A DNA stretch of 64,000 bases, taken from positions 7,363,619-7,427,618 of the forward strand of contig ML677374.1 of the NCBI GenBank assembly GCA_007922305.1, in the 5' to 3' direction. The first letter of the stretch is position 1. Each line of letters begins with the position of its first letter. Position numbers and translations under genes: made by a program. Positions 48,471-61,105 of this stretch are shown here, piece after piece. This DNA is from Dermatemys mawii. Taxonomy: Eukaryota; Chordata; Testudines; Dermatemydidae. The notes beneath the pieces are model-generated. The model was not told the DNA's origin and made no database searches. It saw only the letters and a program-made list of their open reading frames with translations.

Positions 48471-51023
48471 GGCCACACTGCATCAGAGAAGAGGAAGCAG
48501 CAACCAGCCCTTCTTGCTCTGAGTAGCCACTGATGTCTAGAGCCATCACTATGACAACTGAAAAATCAAAACGGAGGAGAGAAGAGCTCCATCTATTCAT
48601 CATATTTGTCCCCTTCCTGCAGAAATGATCCCCTGTCCTTCTTTGTGTATCCTTTGCTTAGAATTGCCTAGAGAAAACAAGACGCCTAAGCTGTTCACAA
48701 GGACTAAAGTGGATTTAGGCATTCCAATTAGCAGATATTTTACAATAAATGTTTTGAAAGGGGCTCAAACGCTGTCCAAGAAAGCCCTAAGGATTCAGAT
48801 CAATTTCATGCTGCCTTATTACTCAGAAACAGCTAACATGAATATTTGGAGTTCAATTTTTCACAGATAAATTTTTCTGCTTCCTGCATCACTAGTTTCA
48901 CTTTAAATACTGAAACAGCCTCACGTGGGAGAACAAGGACACATCTGTTTCTAACTACGATGCCCTAAGGTCACAATTTTAGCGAGTGGTTGTCTACATG
49001 CAAGTGTTTTCTCCAACACACAAATAAGTCTGGGGAGAAATCAAGTGGGTGACACATCACCAAAGCAGGGGATGCTGAATTTAAAGAGCCAGTGCATAGC
49101 CCTGACACAAAGCATGGAATTAGCCTCACTTGACTTTCTCAAACAGCCATAAACTTGATGAGGTTGGATTTAGCTGGAATTTATAGGAAGTTCAGGAAAA
49201 AGATGGAAAGAGCAATGCTGAATATGCAAGTCCTGATATACCACATATGCCCCACATTAAGGCTTATGTAACAAGCATGGAAATCTAGAGATGGCGCACT
49301 ATAAATCCTAATACACATGCACTCTACTCACAAAATGGAGTTTCACTGCTTCCTCCTCCAGCCTTGTGTGAACACTGTCATTGGGCTCAGTTCCCAATAG
49401 TCATGCTGTGCATATTGGCCATCTGAAAGAGCCTTACACCAGTGTTCAGTTCCACTGGACTGCGATCAGCACGACCATGCTAACAGAATGAGAAGGGTGA
49501 GCTAAGCAGATACCTCCCTTCCACCCCTTTTCGAATGCCTTCCAAAGGCCCCATCCAGGGCAGCCACTAGTAGTCAGTGACTGGAATAACTACAAGTTGA
49601 GAAAAATACTAGTACCCTGGGAAAATGCATCTCCGCTCCTTCAAAGAGAGCTTGGAGTGACTTGGCTAAAGCAAGAGACTGACTAAGCTTGGGCAAGGTA
49701 GGGGGGATTGCAAGAAAGCTATTTCAGAGCAAACCGCAGCAAGTAAACACCTGCGGACGCTGGCTGCAAAGGAGAAACAAAACTGCAGAATAAAATAAAA
49801 TAAGAAAGCTGTAGGCAGAGAATCCATAGAGAAATGAGATGATGGGGATGTTGCATATCATGTAGGAGATGCTCAACCTTCTTCACGTGCTGGGTTAAGA
49901 AAACCCCCCCCCACAACTTTCCCCCACATACCCCTGTCAAGCCATAAAAAAAGGGAAGGTGGTTACAACTCTGCCCAGACTGGATCATAATTCGCTACCC
50001 CAGGCAATGACCCCTGTAGATTACATCTACTTGTACCTGCACAGAAAGCTTCCTTCCAGGCGGGAGCTCAAATGAAATTCTTTGCAGGGGAAGTGCCATG
50101 TCCAGCTTTCATGCCAACAGCCAAGAGTGATGCAGCAGGCATGCAGATTGGAAGAGCGAGATTTTTATTGAGCATGCATAAAAAGTCAGTGCTCCACATC
50201 GAAAGGTCCTGTGTTTGTGTTTGGGAGCAGCCTGATCTCTTCCCAGTTTGCATCCCTGAGCACCTGGCGTCAAACCTAGCTAGGTTGTTCCACCTGAAAC
50301 CTGACCCTCACATCATAATATAGCATGCTTGTGTCAAACAGCCAGGCAGGCATAGTCCTGAATGGATCCCGGTCCTCCGAGAACAGGAGCTTGGTACGCT
50401 CTGCACAAAGCGGGCAGGTCTGAGACTGAGGGAGGACGGGCAAAACAGAGCAGGAGCAAACTATTCTCAATGACCCGGTCAACGTATCCAACGCTAAGAG
50501 CAGCAGACTCATTAGTGAACCAAAACCTAATTAATTTATTGTTACATTACTTACAACCCTGTTAGTGCCACGCTAGACATCAGCACCCTAGGTGAAGGCT
50601 TTTGAATTTCTCCCTCTCTGATGACACCATTTTAAATCTGTCTAAACAGCCACCTCTCTGCAAGTTCTCTGGATACAAAACTGTAATATAGACACCGCTC
50701 TGTGCCCGACCCACAGAGGATGTGATTCTGTTACAGCTCCCTGTCTGAGAGCTTGCTCAGGACAATCTTCCTCTGTCTAGGGTAACCCACTGGTCAGAGG
50801 GCATTGTGTCTCTCTTTCTCCCTTTTTGCCTGGTCTACAGACGATGCAAGTCTGCTACAGCCCTCAGCTTCAGTGTCTTCTGGCTTTCAGTCTCACATAA
50901 TTACCGGGGTTTCAGGAAAAACAACAAATATCACAAGACTTTTGATAAAGTCATGAGAGTTGGCAACGCTGAGGATATATTAAACAAGCCCCGAGAATTA
51001 AGTCTAGCAAACAAATATGTATT

Positions 51024-51130
51024 TCGGCTCTAAATTTTTTGAGTCAGGGACTGTGATTTCTTGTATGCCCAGAACCCAGCACAATGCGGATTGAGCCCTC
51101 TAGGTGCTATTACAATTTAAATGTTCAATA
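51024..51130 (+). repeat. L3/CR1-type 3' end fragment
   Basis: ttgagtcagggactgtgatt, ccagaacccagcacaatgcg and ctctaggtgctattacaatt match the same ancient LINE end as at 33120-33236. Confidence 0.6.
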
Positions 51131-51453
51131 ATAACGTGTGGACAGGTAGGTAGCATTTATACATAACATACACTGCACTGTGAAAATTCATGAAGACATG
51201 AATGTTCCCAAACTGGGATTTCCAGAAGGACTGTAGATTTAGGGTTGGGGGTGAAGAGGAGACAGCACCAATTCTGAATGTATTCCCCTTCGCCCTTTAA
51301 AACACTTGATTTTACACCAAAAACTCTTTCTTGCTTCTTAGAATATACTGTTTAAACGTTAGTGACAAAGAGTCCTGTGGCACCTTAAAGACTAACTAAA
51401 ATTTTAGAGCATAAGCTTTCGTGGGTTAATACCCACTTCGTTGGATGCATCCG

Positions 51454-51853
51454 NNNNNNNNNNNNNNNNNNNNNNNNNNNNNNNNNNNNNNNNNNNNNNN
51501 NNNNNNNNNNNNNNNNNNNNNNNNNNNNNNNNNNNNNNNNNNNNNNNNNNNNNNNNNNNNNNNNNNNNNNNNNNNNNNNNNNNNNNNNNNNNNNNNNNNN
51601 NNNNNNNNNNNNNNNNNNNNNNNNNNNNNNNNNNNNNNNNNNNNNNNNNNNNNNNNNNNNNNNNNNNNNNNNNNNNNNNNNNNNNNNNNNNNNNNNNNNN
51701 NNNNNNNNNNNNNNNNNNNNNNNNNNNNNNNNNNNNNNNNNNNNNNNNNNNNNNNNNNNNNNNNNNNNNNNNNNNNNNNNNNNNNNNNNNNNNNNNNNNN
51801 NNNNNNNNNNNNNNNNNNNNNNNNNNNNNNNNNNNNNNNNNNNNNNNNNNNNN
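51454..51853. other. Assembly gap of 400 N
   Basis: Exactly 400 unknown bases lie between two perfectly inverted arms. The true length is not known. Open frames spanning it are artefacts of translating N. Confidence 0.99.
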
Positions 51854-51889
51854 ACGAAGTGGGTATTAACCCACGAAAGCTTATGCTCT
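51854..51889 (+). ncRNA. Hammerhead-ribozyme-like fold, probably inactive
   Basis: The right arm reads acga, a stem gtgggt/acccac (51859-51864 with 51869-51874) closed by atta, then GAAA (51875-51878), a minimal stem III gcttatgc, then tc. This is the order of a hammerhead core with short stem III, as known in Penelope-like elements. The conserved CUGANGA strand is cut by the gap here. In the mirrored left arm it reads CCAACGA (51444-51438), lacking the catalytic U4 and G5, so that copy should not cleave. Confidence 0.45.
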
Positions 51890-52899
51890 AAAATTTTAGT
51901 TAGTCTTTAAGGTGCCACAGGACTCTTTGTCACTTCTGCAACTCCAGACTAACACGGCTACCCCTCTGATTCTGTTTAAACGTTAGTTAGTTAGGAAAAG
52001 TAGAGACCATGTTCACTTGATCTTAAAAAAAGAGTGTGTGAAATCTAGAATTCAAAATTGTCTGTAGGTTGAATAGGAAAGAAGGTGGAGGGGGTGAACT
52101 GATATCCTCTTTTCAAACAATGTTAGCAGTAGCTTTGATCAGCACAGAAAAGCTTTAAAAGGCTCACAGCTGTCATTCCAAATGGATTCTCTCTTGCATT
52201 ATTCTTTTCATTAGTCAGTTATCCTTTTTGTAGGACTTTTAGGTTTAATTTCGAAAGGCTCTGACTCAAACAGCAAGCCAGTAAGAAACATTTTGGGGAG
52301 TATTCTGTGCAACTGTCATGTTGAGCTGTATGCATGTGCAGAAGAAGGCTATGTCAAAGAGACAATACGCCCCACCCCACCCCATATTTACAACCCTAAC
52401 TTTTCTACTAGCTTTCTCTCAATTTCCCCCTTAAAAAACTCACATCTAAGTTTAATGAAAACACCCAACATACAGTGTTTAGAGAGAAATCAAAATTTAT
52501 ATAAAGGCGATGAAAGATCTGGGTTCTACTAAAGCATTCACAGCATAATATTTTATGTTGATTAGTTTACTTGGGTTTGAATGAAAATTCCACCCAAAGT
52601 TCTAAAAGTCTATAAAAGTCTAACAGACATAGAATCCTCTCTAAATTATGTCTAAGCAAATATTACAGTATCCTGAAGGTAAAAATAATATACTTTTTAA
52701 AGAAATGGGGCTTTAAAATGCCAAATAGAGGTGAACAAACAAGAAGTTACAAGGCGGGCCTTCAGGGAAATGGAAAAGTCTTTTCCTAAGCTTCTGATCA
52801 ATCCTATTAACATCTTTAACATCTGCAAGTGTGCTCAGAGTTCTTTCTTGTGAGACTACCACATTAAATATTTCCCTTTGTCTTAAAATGCTGCATTAT

Positions 52900-53350
52900 A
52901 TCAAGCTTATTAAAATCTGTTTCACCAGGTCAGGAAATTAGTGAACTTCAGATAAATCACATCATGCATAATGGGAGCCTTATTAAACAGCCCATCATGT
53001 TCAAGGAACAGTCCCCCACTATGTAAATTGTATGTAGGGCATACGGCAAGATTTTGTAGGAGAATTCTCAACATCAGACACCAGTAATGGAGTTCACACA
53101 GCGTGTGTGTGTTTGCAGATGGGTGTTATTATGAACAATATTTCTCCTCTGGAACTTGGACAAAAATGATAAAATCCAAATACAGTTAATTTAAAATTTG
53201 GCACTTCCGCTTTATGTCCTGTAAACGATGCATTTTTCAGCTGTTTACAGCTCTTGGGTGATGGCTTTTAAAATGAGAATGATGCACTTTTGTCCAGTAA
53301 TTACTTTATGCATCAGTGAGACAAAGCTGCCTATTTGCCTGCAAATCACT
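52900..53350. promoter_or_regulatory. Candidate conserved non-coding element
   Basis: This repeat-free block has two facing forkhead-type sites (tgtaaac 53220-53226, gtttaca 53243-53249) and gtaattac at 53297-53304 close to tatgcat. It is inferred from motif density only. Confidence 0.2.
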
Positions 53351-53684
53351 GTTGTGTCTTCTCAAGTGTAACAACCCCTTGCAATTATTTCACCATACAG
53401 AACCGGCAAACTTCTGAAAGGCAAATGGTTTGTTCTAAGAAAAATATTTTTTTTTTAAAGAAACCCAAAGTCTATAGCTATTTTATTTTCATTCTATTTT
53501 TACAATGTTCACTGCTTACAGCAGTTTAATGAACATCCCACAGCTTTTCTGTAATGTGGCCATCAGCTGCCTTGTTAATCCACATGTGGTCCATAGATAC
53601 TACATTTCCCAGCATGCAATGCTTTACCCTGATCTATAATTTGGAGACCCCTCATAGTAAATAGTGAAACAGACAGAATTATAG

Positions 53685-53811
53685 TAGGGTGACCAGAAAG
53701 CAAATGTGAAAAATCGGGACGGTGGGGAGGGAGGGTAATAGGAGCCTATTGTAACAAAAAGACCCCAAAATTGGGACTGTTCCTATAAAATCGGGACATC
53801 TGGTCTCCCTA
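53685..53811. mobile_element. Short hAT MITE with perfect 8-bp TSD
   Basis: aattatag flanks both sides (53677-53684 and 53812-53819). The terminal repeats tagggtgaccaga and the complement of tctggtctcccta differ at one of 13 positions. Internal aaatcgggac and ttgggactgttcctataaaa are typical of this common reptile family. Confidence 0.9.
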
Positions 53812-54429
53812 AATTATAGCCTTCAGATCAACACAGCCGACGTAGGTGAAATTAAATCATGTTCTATGAGGAACTAACTCCATTCAGTACTAAGATGATG
53901 TGTTTGACAAACATTTTAAACCTAGAGGCCAGGCATTATCATACATTTTTAATAAACACAATTGATCAATGAAACCATCATTGTAGGGGGAAGGATGTCA
54001 GCACATTCAGGCCTCCCAGTATAGCATGCAAGTTCTGAATTCTGGCCACCTGTTGTTGACTGAACAAGGAAGGGGTTGAAGGGAATAGCATTAAAGCATA
54101 TATTTCAAGCGCAGCCAAGTGGCGCCAATGCTTCAGACCTCATTTCAGTTGCTTCAAAAGGTACCAAAAAGACAAGCTTCTTTGTTTAAACATGTATCTT
54201 ATAAAAAAACATTCTCCAACAATACATGTATGTGCTACAAAGGGGAAGCTCTCCAATATTAGCTACACTATTAATCTCTTTAATTTAGCAAAGGCCTAAC
54301 AAGAGCCAATGACTGGAAGTTAGACAAAAAAATCAAATTGAAAATAAGATGCATTTTAACAGAGAACAATTAACCATTTGACCAAATTACGAAGAGAGGG
54401 TAAAATTTCCATCACTTGCAGGCCATAAA

Positions 54430-54615
54430 TTGAGACTGGATGCCTTTCTAAAAGATAAGCTCTAGTTCAGCTACACATTATTGGGTTCAACAGAGTTCAC
54501 TTACATACCACAACAGAATAATTCTCTTCACGGCAGGAATCACAGGGTGAAATGGTGGGGCCTGTGCTATACAGGAGGTCAGGTTAGACAGTCCTAGTGC
54601 TTGGTCTTTAAACCT
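54430..54615 (+). repeat. CR1-type 3' tail fragment
   Basis: gagactggatgcctttctaa, aagataagctctagttcagc and gctatacaggaggtcaggtt follow in the order of a turtle CR1 tail. Confidence 0.6.
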
Positions 54616-55565
54616 TTATAATGCCAGTGAGTGTCCTGGAAAAGTTTTCCTGGGAGGTAACAAAATTTAACTGCTCAATTCAAAATCTTATTACTTGAAC
54701 TGATTGAAAAATTTGTAATTTCAAAATTGTCCAACGCAAAAAAATAAAATAAAAATTTGAGAACATTTTTGTAAAAAATCTCATTTTTGACTGGCTTCAC
54801 TTATTACATTAGGTTACATTTTAAATCTGTATTTTAATATTTACATGAGCATATGCATGCTATTCAGTCTATTACAACTAACTCTAGAGGGATAGGGTTT
54901 AGGCTCAGCATTATTTGATGATATTGCTCTTTCTATAGGTTATCCATGATTTATACATGAGGGTTTTTTTTATACCTCTTTACTCCTGTGAATAATTATT
55001 CCCATTAAATTTTCCATTTGCTATAGCTGAAGCCTATTAGGAGCAGAAGTTACTATCTAAGAGCTCTCTCTGCTATTGCACTGAAGTTGTGAAACCCAGA
55101 GAGTCCAGTTCATGTTCGAACAACACAGCTATAGTACAAAATAGTTTTTTCCCCCCCACCTGGGACTGCTCATTTTCAGGGCAATGACCCTGTCTCTCTC
55201 TCTGATAGCAATCTCAACATCTGGGTCATGGGTCAATGGAATAGTTAGAACCTAACCAAGGTGATAGATTCCTTGAGGGCAGACAAACCCCTGGGAGGTC
55301 TGACCTCATGGAATACTTTAACAGCCCGCACAAACTCAACGATATTGAGAGGTTCTTTACTGCCTTGGGAAGTTTTCCATCAAGTGGCTTTTAAAGGCAT
55401 CCATATATGAAACATTTGTAAAATTTGAAACTTTATTAAGACATGACATTTGGGGAAACATTCACAAGCACTAATGTGGGAGATTCAGGAAACTGCACGG
55501 AAGCTATTATGTTGGCAAAGGGTCCTATCAGAAACTTCCAGGGACTGGAAACTTTGGAAGTGCTC

Positions 55566-55668
55566 AGTGTTGGCCTAACTCTGTTGCCACTGAAGTCAGT
55601 GGGAGTTTTACCACTGATCCCAGTGGGAGCAAAGTTGGATCAACAGCAATTGCTTCTGAAAATCCCAT
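55566..55668. repeat. Palindromic MITE fragment
   Basis: cactgaagtcagtgggagtt is followed by ccactgatcccagtgggagc, then gaaaatcccatcc, a typical old reptile element centre. Confidence 0.5.
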
Positions 55669-57689
55669 CCTAATTTTACTGGCCATGATAATATTTTTTT
55701 AGGTCAGATCATTCCCCTTTGCCTGTACAAGTGAAAATGAGATTCTTCTGAGCTAAAACATCCCAAGAATGCAAAGGGGCTTCTGCTGGGAGTCGGGATT
55801 GCACACTTCTGAATGACTTGCTCAGTTTCTGATTCTTTATTAATCTTTTCTAAGAATCCTACTCACCTCCTTATCCTGCACCCATCACCATGGTATCTGG
55901 TATTGCTTTCAGTGGAATGACTAACAACTGTCTCGTGTGGTGCTTTCCATCTGTCTGTCTTCTCCACAGAGAGACTATTAGGTGGGTGGGTGTGCATGTG
56001 TATATTCTACAATTTGCATTTATGAATGACATGCTGAATGGGAAGTGCTTACTACCACAAGGTTATCCAGAAATATAATTTTCTAAACAGATCCTAGTAC
56101 GATTAAGGAAAGTACTACTTATACCATTTATATTGGGGTTAAAATCTAGGTAAAAGTTTTTCCTGTAACAAAAAACCCAAACTCAATCTGCTAAGTAAAC
56201 AGAACTTAATGGGGTACTTCATGGTTAGTGATTTATGTGCACTGAAATATTAATTTTTTACTTTATTACCTATATTTTTAAGGGTTCCCTGCTCATGGGA
56301 AGCACATGTATCCTGCATGTATGCACTTCAGCCTCTCATCTTAGGTGAAAGACACACAAACTTTCAAATTAATTTATGTGTGAGTACATGGGGGAAGAGT
56401 CCAGTCTACCATTTGCTTTCATTGATGGAAATTAAAACGGAAAGGTTTGAAGAACGATAATTAAGCTCACTCTGGTAGATTTAATAAGTTCTTTGTAACC
56501 CATTTTATGCCATGCAGACGCCACCAGCATTTTTTTAGGTGAACAAAGGCATGCAGTGCTGGAAGGATTAGATCAGCATTTAAGCAGTATGGGAAAGGCT
56601 AGAAGGAAGAGTGAGAAACAGCTCTAACTTTGTTTTGCATTTCTTACTCTAACAAGTTTAAACAATTTACTGCACAGCTTCTAATGTGACTTGCATTTAC
56701 CCAACCACAATACTTTGAACTACAGAATGCCAAGGACAGGTTTACTTAAAAAAAATTATTAAGATCGGTTCTTGAAATATCACACTGACAAGCTTTGTTA
56801 CTGCTTCCAACATGGCTCAACTACTGAGGACCTGACTACAGCCTCCTCCATACAACACTGTCAGGGTAGAGGGGCCAAGTGTGAATATAATTTACTCCCA
56901 CTTTAAAGCACCCTTACACTGCCAGATAAGTGTAGAGTGGCCTTAGTGTAAATGGTAATCTCTTTCTGGGTTTGTAAGATACCATGTACATCTTTAGCAC
57001 TAATGCATTTAGGACCAGATCAATGGAACTGTGCTGAGGTGGGCTAAACTAGTTTATACCAGCAGATGATCTAGCCCTCAGAGTTGAGAAACATTTGCTC
57101 TCAAACTGTGTAGGGTGCTCCCTTCCCCCTCTTTTACAAGTACCTTATCTAGGTATAATATCTAGCTACAACTAAATGTTTATTTTGTGCCATGCATTAA
57201 GACTACAAATATATTCCCTTCTCCTCAATCACATGCTGGCCCCCACTATGGATTTGTTGTGGGGAGCACACAGAGGGGGGTGAAGAGCTGTCAGAAGGGA
57301 AAATAAATCTTGGAAGTTTTTTGTCATTTTCTTTTTCACATCATAGGTTAGTAAATATTTTAACAAATTTCTCCACCCTACTTCTTCCTCTCTGAAATCC
57401 TCCAACTGAGCCTTAAATAAACCATTATTACAAAAATTACCCCATTCCTGACACCCCAATTTTCCTTCCTCCCACCCCCAAATCTACAATCTACCCTTTT
57501 TATTACCTGTAAAGCATATGGGACAGTTACAGTGATATGAATATTTCTTTTCTATCCCAGTTACTCACAGACTAAGTAGGCTTCAAGGTAAGGTGGTTTT
57601 GAATAGCTACCATGGAAGAAGGCTTTCAGATTTAAAATAATATTTTTAAAAATACTGTCAATAATGGAAAACCTAAAAGTTATCTTAGA

Positions 57690-57815
57690 TTGTCAGCTAT
57701 CTGGGGGCAGGGATTGGTCTTTCTGTTCGGTGGTAGTACAGCAGTTAGCACAATGGGGAAATGGTCCACAATTGGGCCTCGTAGGCACTACTGCAATATA
57801 AATAATAAGTAAATA
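57690..57815 (+). repeat. L3/CR1-type 3' end fragment
   Basis: gattgtcagctatctggggg, cagggattggtctttctgtt and cgtaggcactactgcaatat match the ancient LINE end seen twice elsewhere in the window. Confidence 0.6.
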
Positions 57816-58179
57816 CATTGTTCTTTTCTCTGAAAAGTTCATATAAATATTTGTTTCTCCCCTCCTCCCATATCTAAACACTTCACTGTGCTTAAAAAAA
57901 ATAATTAAACACCCCAAGAAATAATTCCAACAGCCAACAGTTAGGTAACCCTGCAATAACAAACCACCATGACTATGATGGAGGAAAATAACAAACATCC
58001 AAGGAGTCACTGGAATTGATTTGCAAAGGGCTCTGCACAGGACAACTCTTGCACTCCCACCTAGGGGTTTCTTTTTTAAAAAATGATGATAGGAATGTTG
58101 TTTATTTTCTTCTACTATTTAAATGTGTTTCACTCCAAAAACAGCTCTCTCCCCATTAGTGCAAAAGAGTTCACAAACA

Positions 58180-58258
58180 GTGTATGGAACTGATCCTCAT
58201 CCCACTGCTATCAATGGCACAGAGTCCATTGAAGTTAATGGTGCAGAATCAGACTTTA
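58180..58258. repeat. Palindromic MITE fragment
   Basis: aactgatcctcatcccactg ... gtccattgaagttaatggtg is a decayed self-complementary element. Confidence 0.4.
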
Positions 58259-59830
58259 TAAGAATAATGCAGCTTTAACATGTAGGTATTCTTCACCAAC
58301 ACTATAAATGTGTCTTTTTTTATTATCACTGCTGTAAACACATCTAATATGCAATATTCACTCCGTGAGTTCTTCAAACATTGGGTCACACAATTCAAGT
58401 GATGATCTTTTTATTCTTTTATTAAATTGTCATTGGTACTGGTTATTTGGCATGTTCAACCAAAACACAAAACTGCAAGCTAAGAGAGCAGCAACACAGC
58501 TTGTCCATTGTAAACGATTTATTATTGTTTTTTTCTACCTCAATTGCTTACAGGAAAAAAAAAGTAATTAAAAAAAAAGCACAGATGAACTATTTACAAA
58601 ATGAGAAAATTGACAATAGCCGAAATGTTTGCAAATCATGCACACTAGGAAAAGTTCACAAAAGCAAAGCAATTCATAGCAAAACAAAAACAAAATAATA
58701 AAAAAGCCATACAGATTTTAAAAAAGCAGAGAATAAAAAGGAAACTAACCAATTATTACATCAAGCATCTTTAATGAAAAGAACAGCATAGCTGTGTATG
58801 TAGAGCCTTGGACACTGACATTTTAAACAAGTGGATTAACAAACATTAAAATGCATTACAGTTCTACTGTAAGCATGCAATTTACTTCTCACAAACTTAT
58901 AAAATTGGTAGAAGCACTCTTTTTTTTTAAATAAAAAGGAGACTTTAAATGCAACACATGCTTTCAACCACACAGCTCAGAACTTAGTTCTGTTAGGCAC
59001 AAAGCCAATAGTGGGAAAGCATATAAAAACAGGTGAAGGGATACTTCACATACCTGTGCAGAGGTTAAAGGTTAAGAGGTGCAATACAGCTCATGTTGGC
59101 AGCTCAGTTCCTGCTGCTCTTGCTAGAATTTTAGTTCTGCCAATGGTTTGCAAGTGAAGCATGGAAGTAAAAGTGACTACAGAATCTGCACTTCGGAAAG
59201 TAGAGCTGTTGGAAGATAGGGAACTAAGAGCTTTGAAAGTGGGTGGGTTTTTTTGTGTGTGTAGTGTTTGTTTTGGAGATGGGTGATGCCTCTAATCATC
59301 CATAGCTTACTTTGATGAGCACTTTCAAGGTGACATCACTATACTCAAACTTTTCTGTTTTCAAAACAGAACTCTCAGTTACTAGAATTTCAACTACTGA
59401 AAGATCTGTAAAAACAAAAAAGTAATAATCATGCAATTGCCAACTTGACTGATTAAATTTTCAAAGATACATGATCATAATACTTTGAATAATTAGATTC
59501 ATTCCCGTGGCTTGCCCAATAATCTTAGCTATATGTTACCTGCGCTCCTGCATGATTATTATGACTTTCACTGATATTAAATATGCTGTATATTAAAAAG
59601 CATCAACATTTCAGTTTGGGGGCTTTTTATAGGACTTGATCATAATTTCCATTTCTCTAATAAATTATTTCTACAAAGTTTGTGAGAAGTCATGCCTTTA
59701 TAACGTCAACTAACGCCCGCCTCCATTCTCTGTGTGAGTTACATTCCGTGTGGGCATTAAAAACTCATATAAAGCAGAGGAAACAAAAATAAGAAAAAGC
59801 AAACTCAAGCAGTGAGGATATGGAACCTTT

Positions 59831-59833
59831 AAA

Positions 59834-59866
<33 letters not shown>

Positions 59867-59867
59867 T
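59831..59867. repeat. (AAT)n microsatellite
   Basis: About nine uninterrupted aat units. Confidence 0.9.
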
Positions 59868-61055
59868 AAGTCCAGTCAATCAAACCAGCCAGCAAGAGCA
59901 GCATTTTTTCAGTGGACATTGATATTAAACATGGACCACCCAGGCTGTCTCTGTCTGTCTCTTTCTCTCATTAGCACTGTAGTAAACCCCGGTTAATTTG
60001 TTATGCATCTTTAAGAACTAGTTGATAAAAATTATGTCTTGTGAAATCGGCAAATAGTCTGCAAAGTGAAATAAGAACAGAAATTAATAGATTAAACTGA
60101 AAAGATAAGTCCCAGAAATTAAAAAAAAAGTTAAAAAAATGAAACAGGATAGGGAGTGATTATAATAATAATAATTGTAAAATGACTATGTACTAAGCTA
60201 TTAAAGCCTAGAGAAAAAAAACTTGATGAGAGAAGATAGAACAGTTGCCAAAGTGATTTACATTCCTGCTGCCTTTCAAGCTAAGGGCTGTCACCTACTT
60301 TGATAGAAGTACAATACAGGAGATATACAGAGGGGGCATCATTCAAACAGACAAACAGTCATAGAGCAAAGAGCCTTCTTTCCAAATTAGCAAAACAAAA
60401 ATGCAAACAGGTGGATCATGACATTTGTAGCATTATTTCGCTTTGACAACTGTAAATATCACATTACAACACAATATTGACTGGCATTTTAAAAAAATAA
60501 AAGAAAAATAAAATGAGTGGTTTAACCTGAAAAGGCGAGTGGAATAAAGGGTGCTGATATTAAAATAGATGCAACCGTAATACAGTTCTTTGAAATGGTA
60601 ACTGTTAATAGCCGAGTTTTGCAATACTTTATTTTTATAATACGAAGAACACTATAATTTCCTTGAAATTAGCTTACTTATTATAGAACAGACATCAAAA
60701 GCATACTATATTAATGTTCTGTGACACATCTGTACTCTAATAAGAAGCGACGTCAGGACTGCTCTATAACAAACCATTTAAAGTCGCATTCTGACATAAG
60801 AGATAATGAAGGCTAAGTGTATGTGCTCATATCAAGGCATTTAGCTACAAAAAACTCTCTCTTTCATTCAGCCTTGCCATGAGATCTGCTGGTAGAATGA
60901 CCCAAGAGAAGATGCAGCCAAAGTGACATAGTGTGGGGGGTCTTCTTTTTAGGAAAATCCCACAGAGAACACTGTTTTTACTTCAATACTATGGTGATAG
61001 GTAGCAGCCTAAAACCCTAAGATATTGCAAACTGTAGTGTTTTGGGACAAGCCTT

Positions 61056-61105
61056 CAGAGAAAAGAAAAGAAAAGAAAAGAAAAAGAAAAGAGAAGAAAA
61101 GAATG
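61056..61105. repeat. (AAAAG)n microsatellite
   Basis: Repeated gaaaa pentamers with minor variation over about 50 bp, a pure purine strand. Confidence 0.9.

Larger units (their letters stand above)
51364..51971. mobile_element. Penelope-like element ends in inverted orientation around an assembly gap
   Basis: The insertion is bounded by a perfect 16-bp target-site duplication, ctgtttaaacgttagt (51348-51363 and 51972-51987). An 80-bp arm (51362-51441) recurs as its exact reverse complement (51854-51933). The arm sequence (caaagagtcctgtggcacct, agcataagctttcgtgggtt) matches what I remember as the terminal region of Penelope-like retroelements abundant in turtles. The right side continues with actaacacggctacccctct, the usual outer end. 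Only the ends are visible, so presence of a reverse transcriptase inside the gap is unknown. Confidence 0.6.

Noticed and set aside
48136..48603. 155-codon open frame on the minus strand
   Set aside because: Overlapping frames of similar length are open on the opposite strand in the same GC-rich block. There is no domain, no splice context, and a palindromic MITE lies inside it.
51441..51891. Long frames across the N gap
   Set aside because: They are translations of unknown bases; only a few real codons exist at each end.
55443..55673. 76-codon plus-strand frame
   Set aside because: Its second half is an old palindromic MITE (55566-55668).
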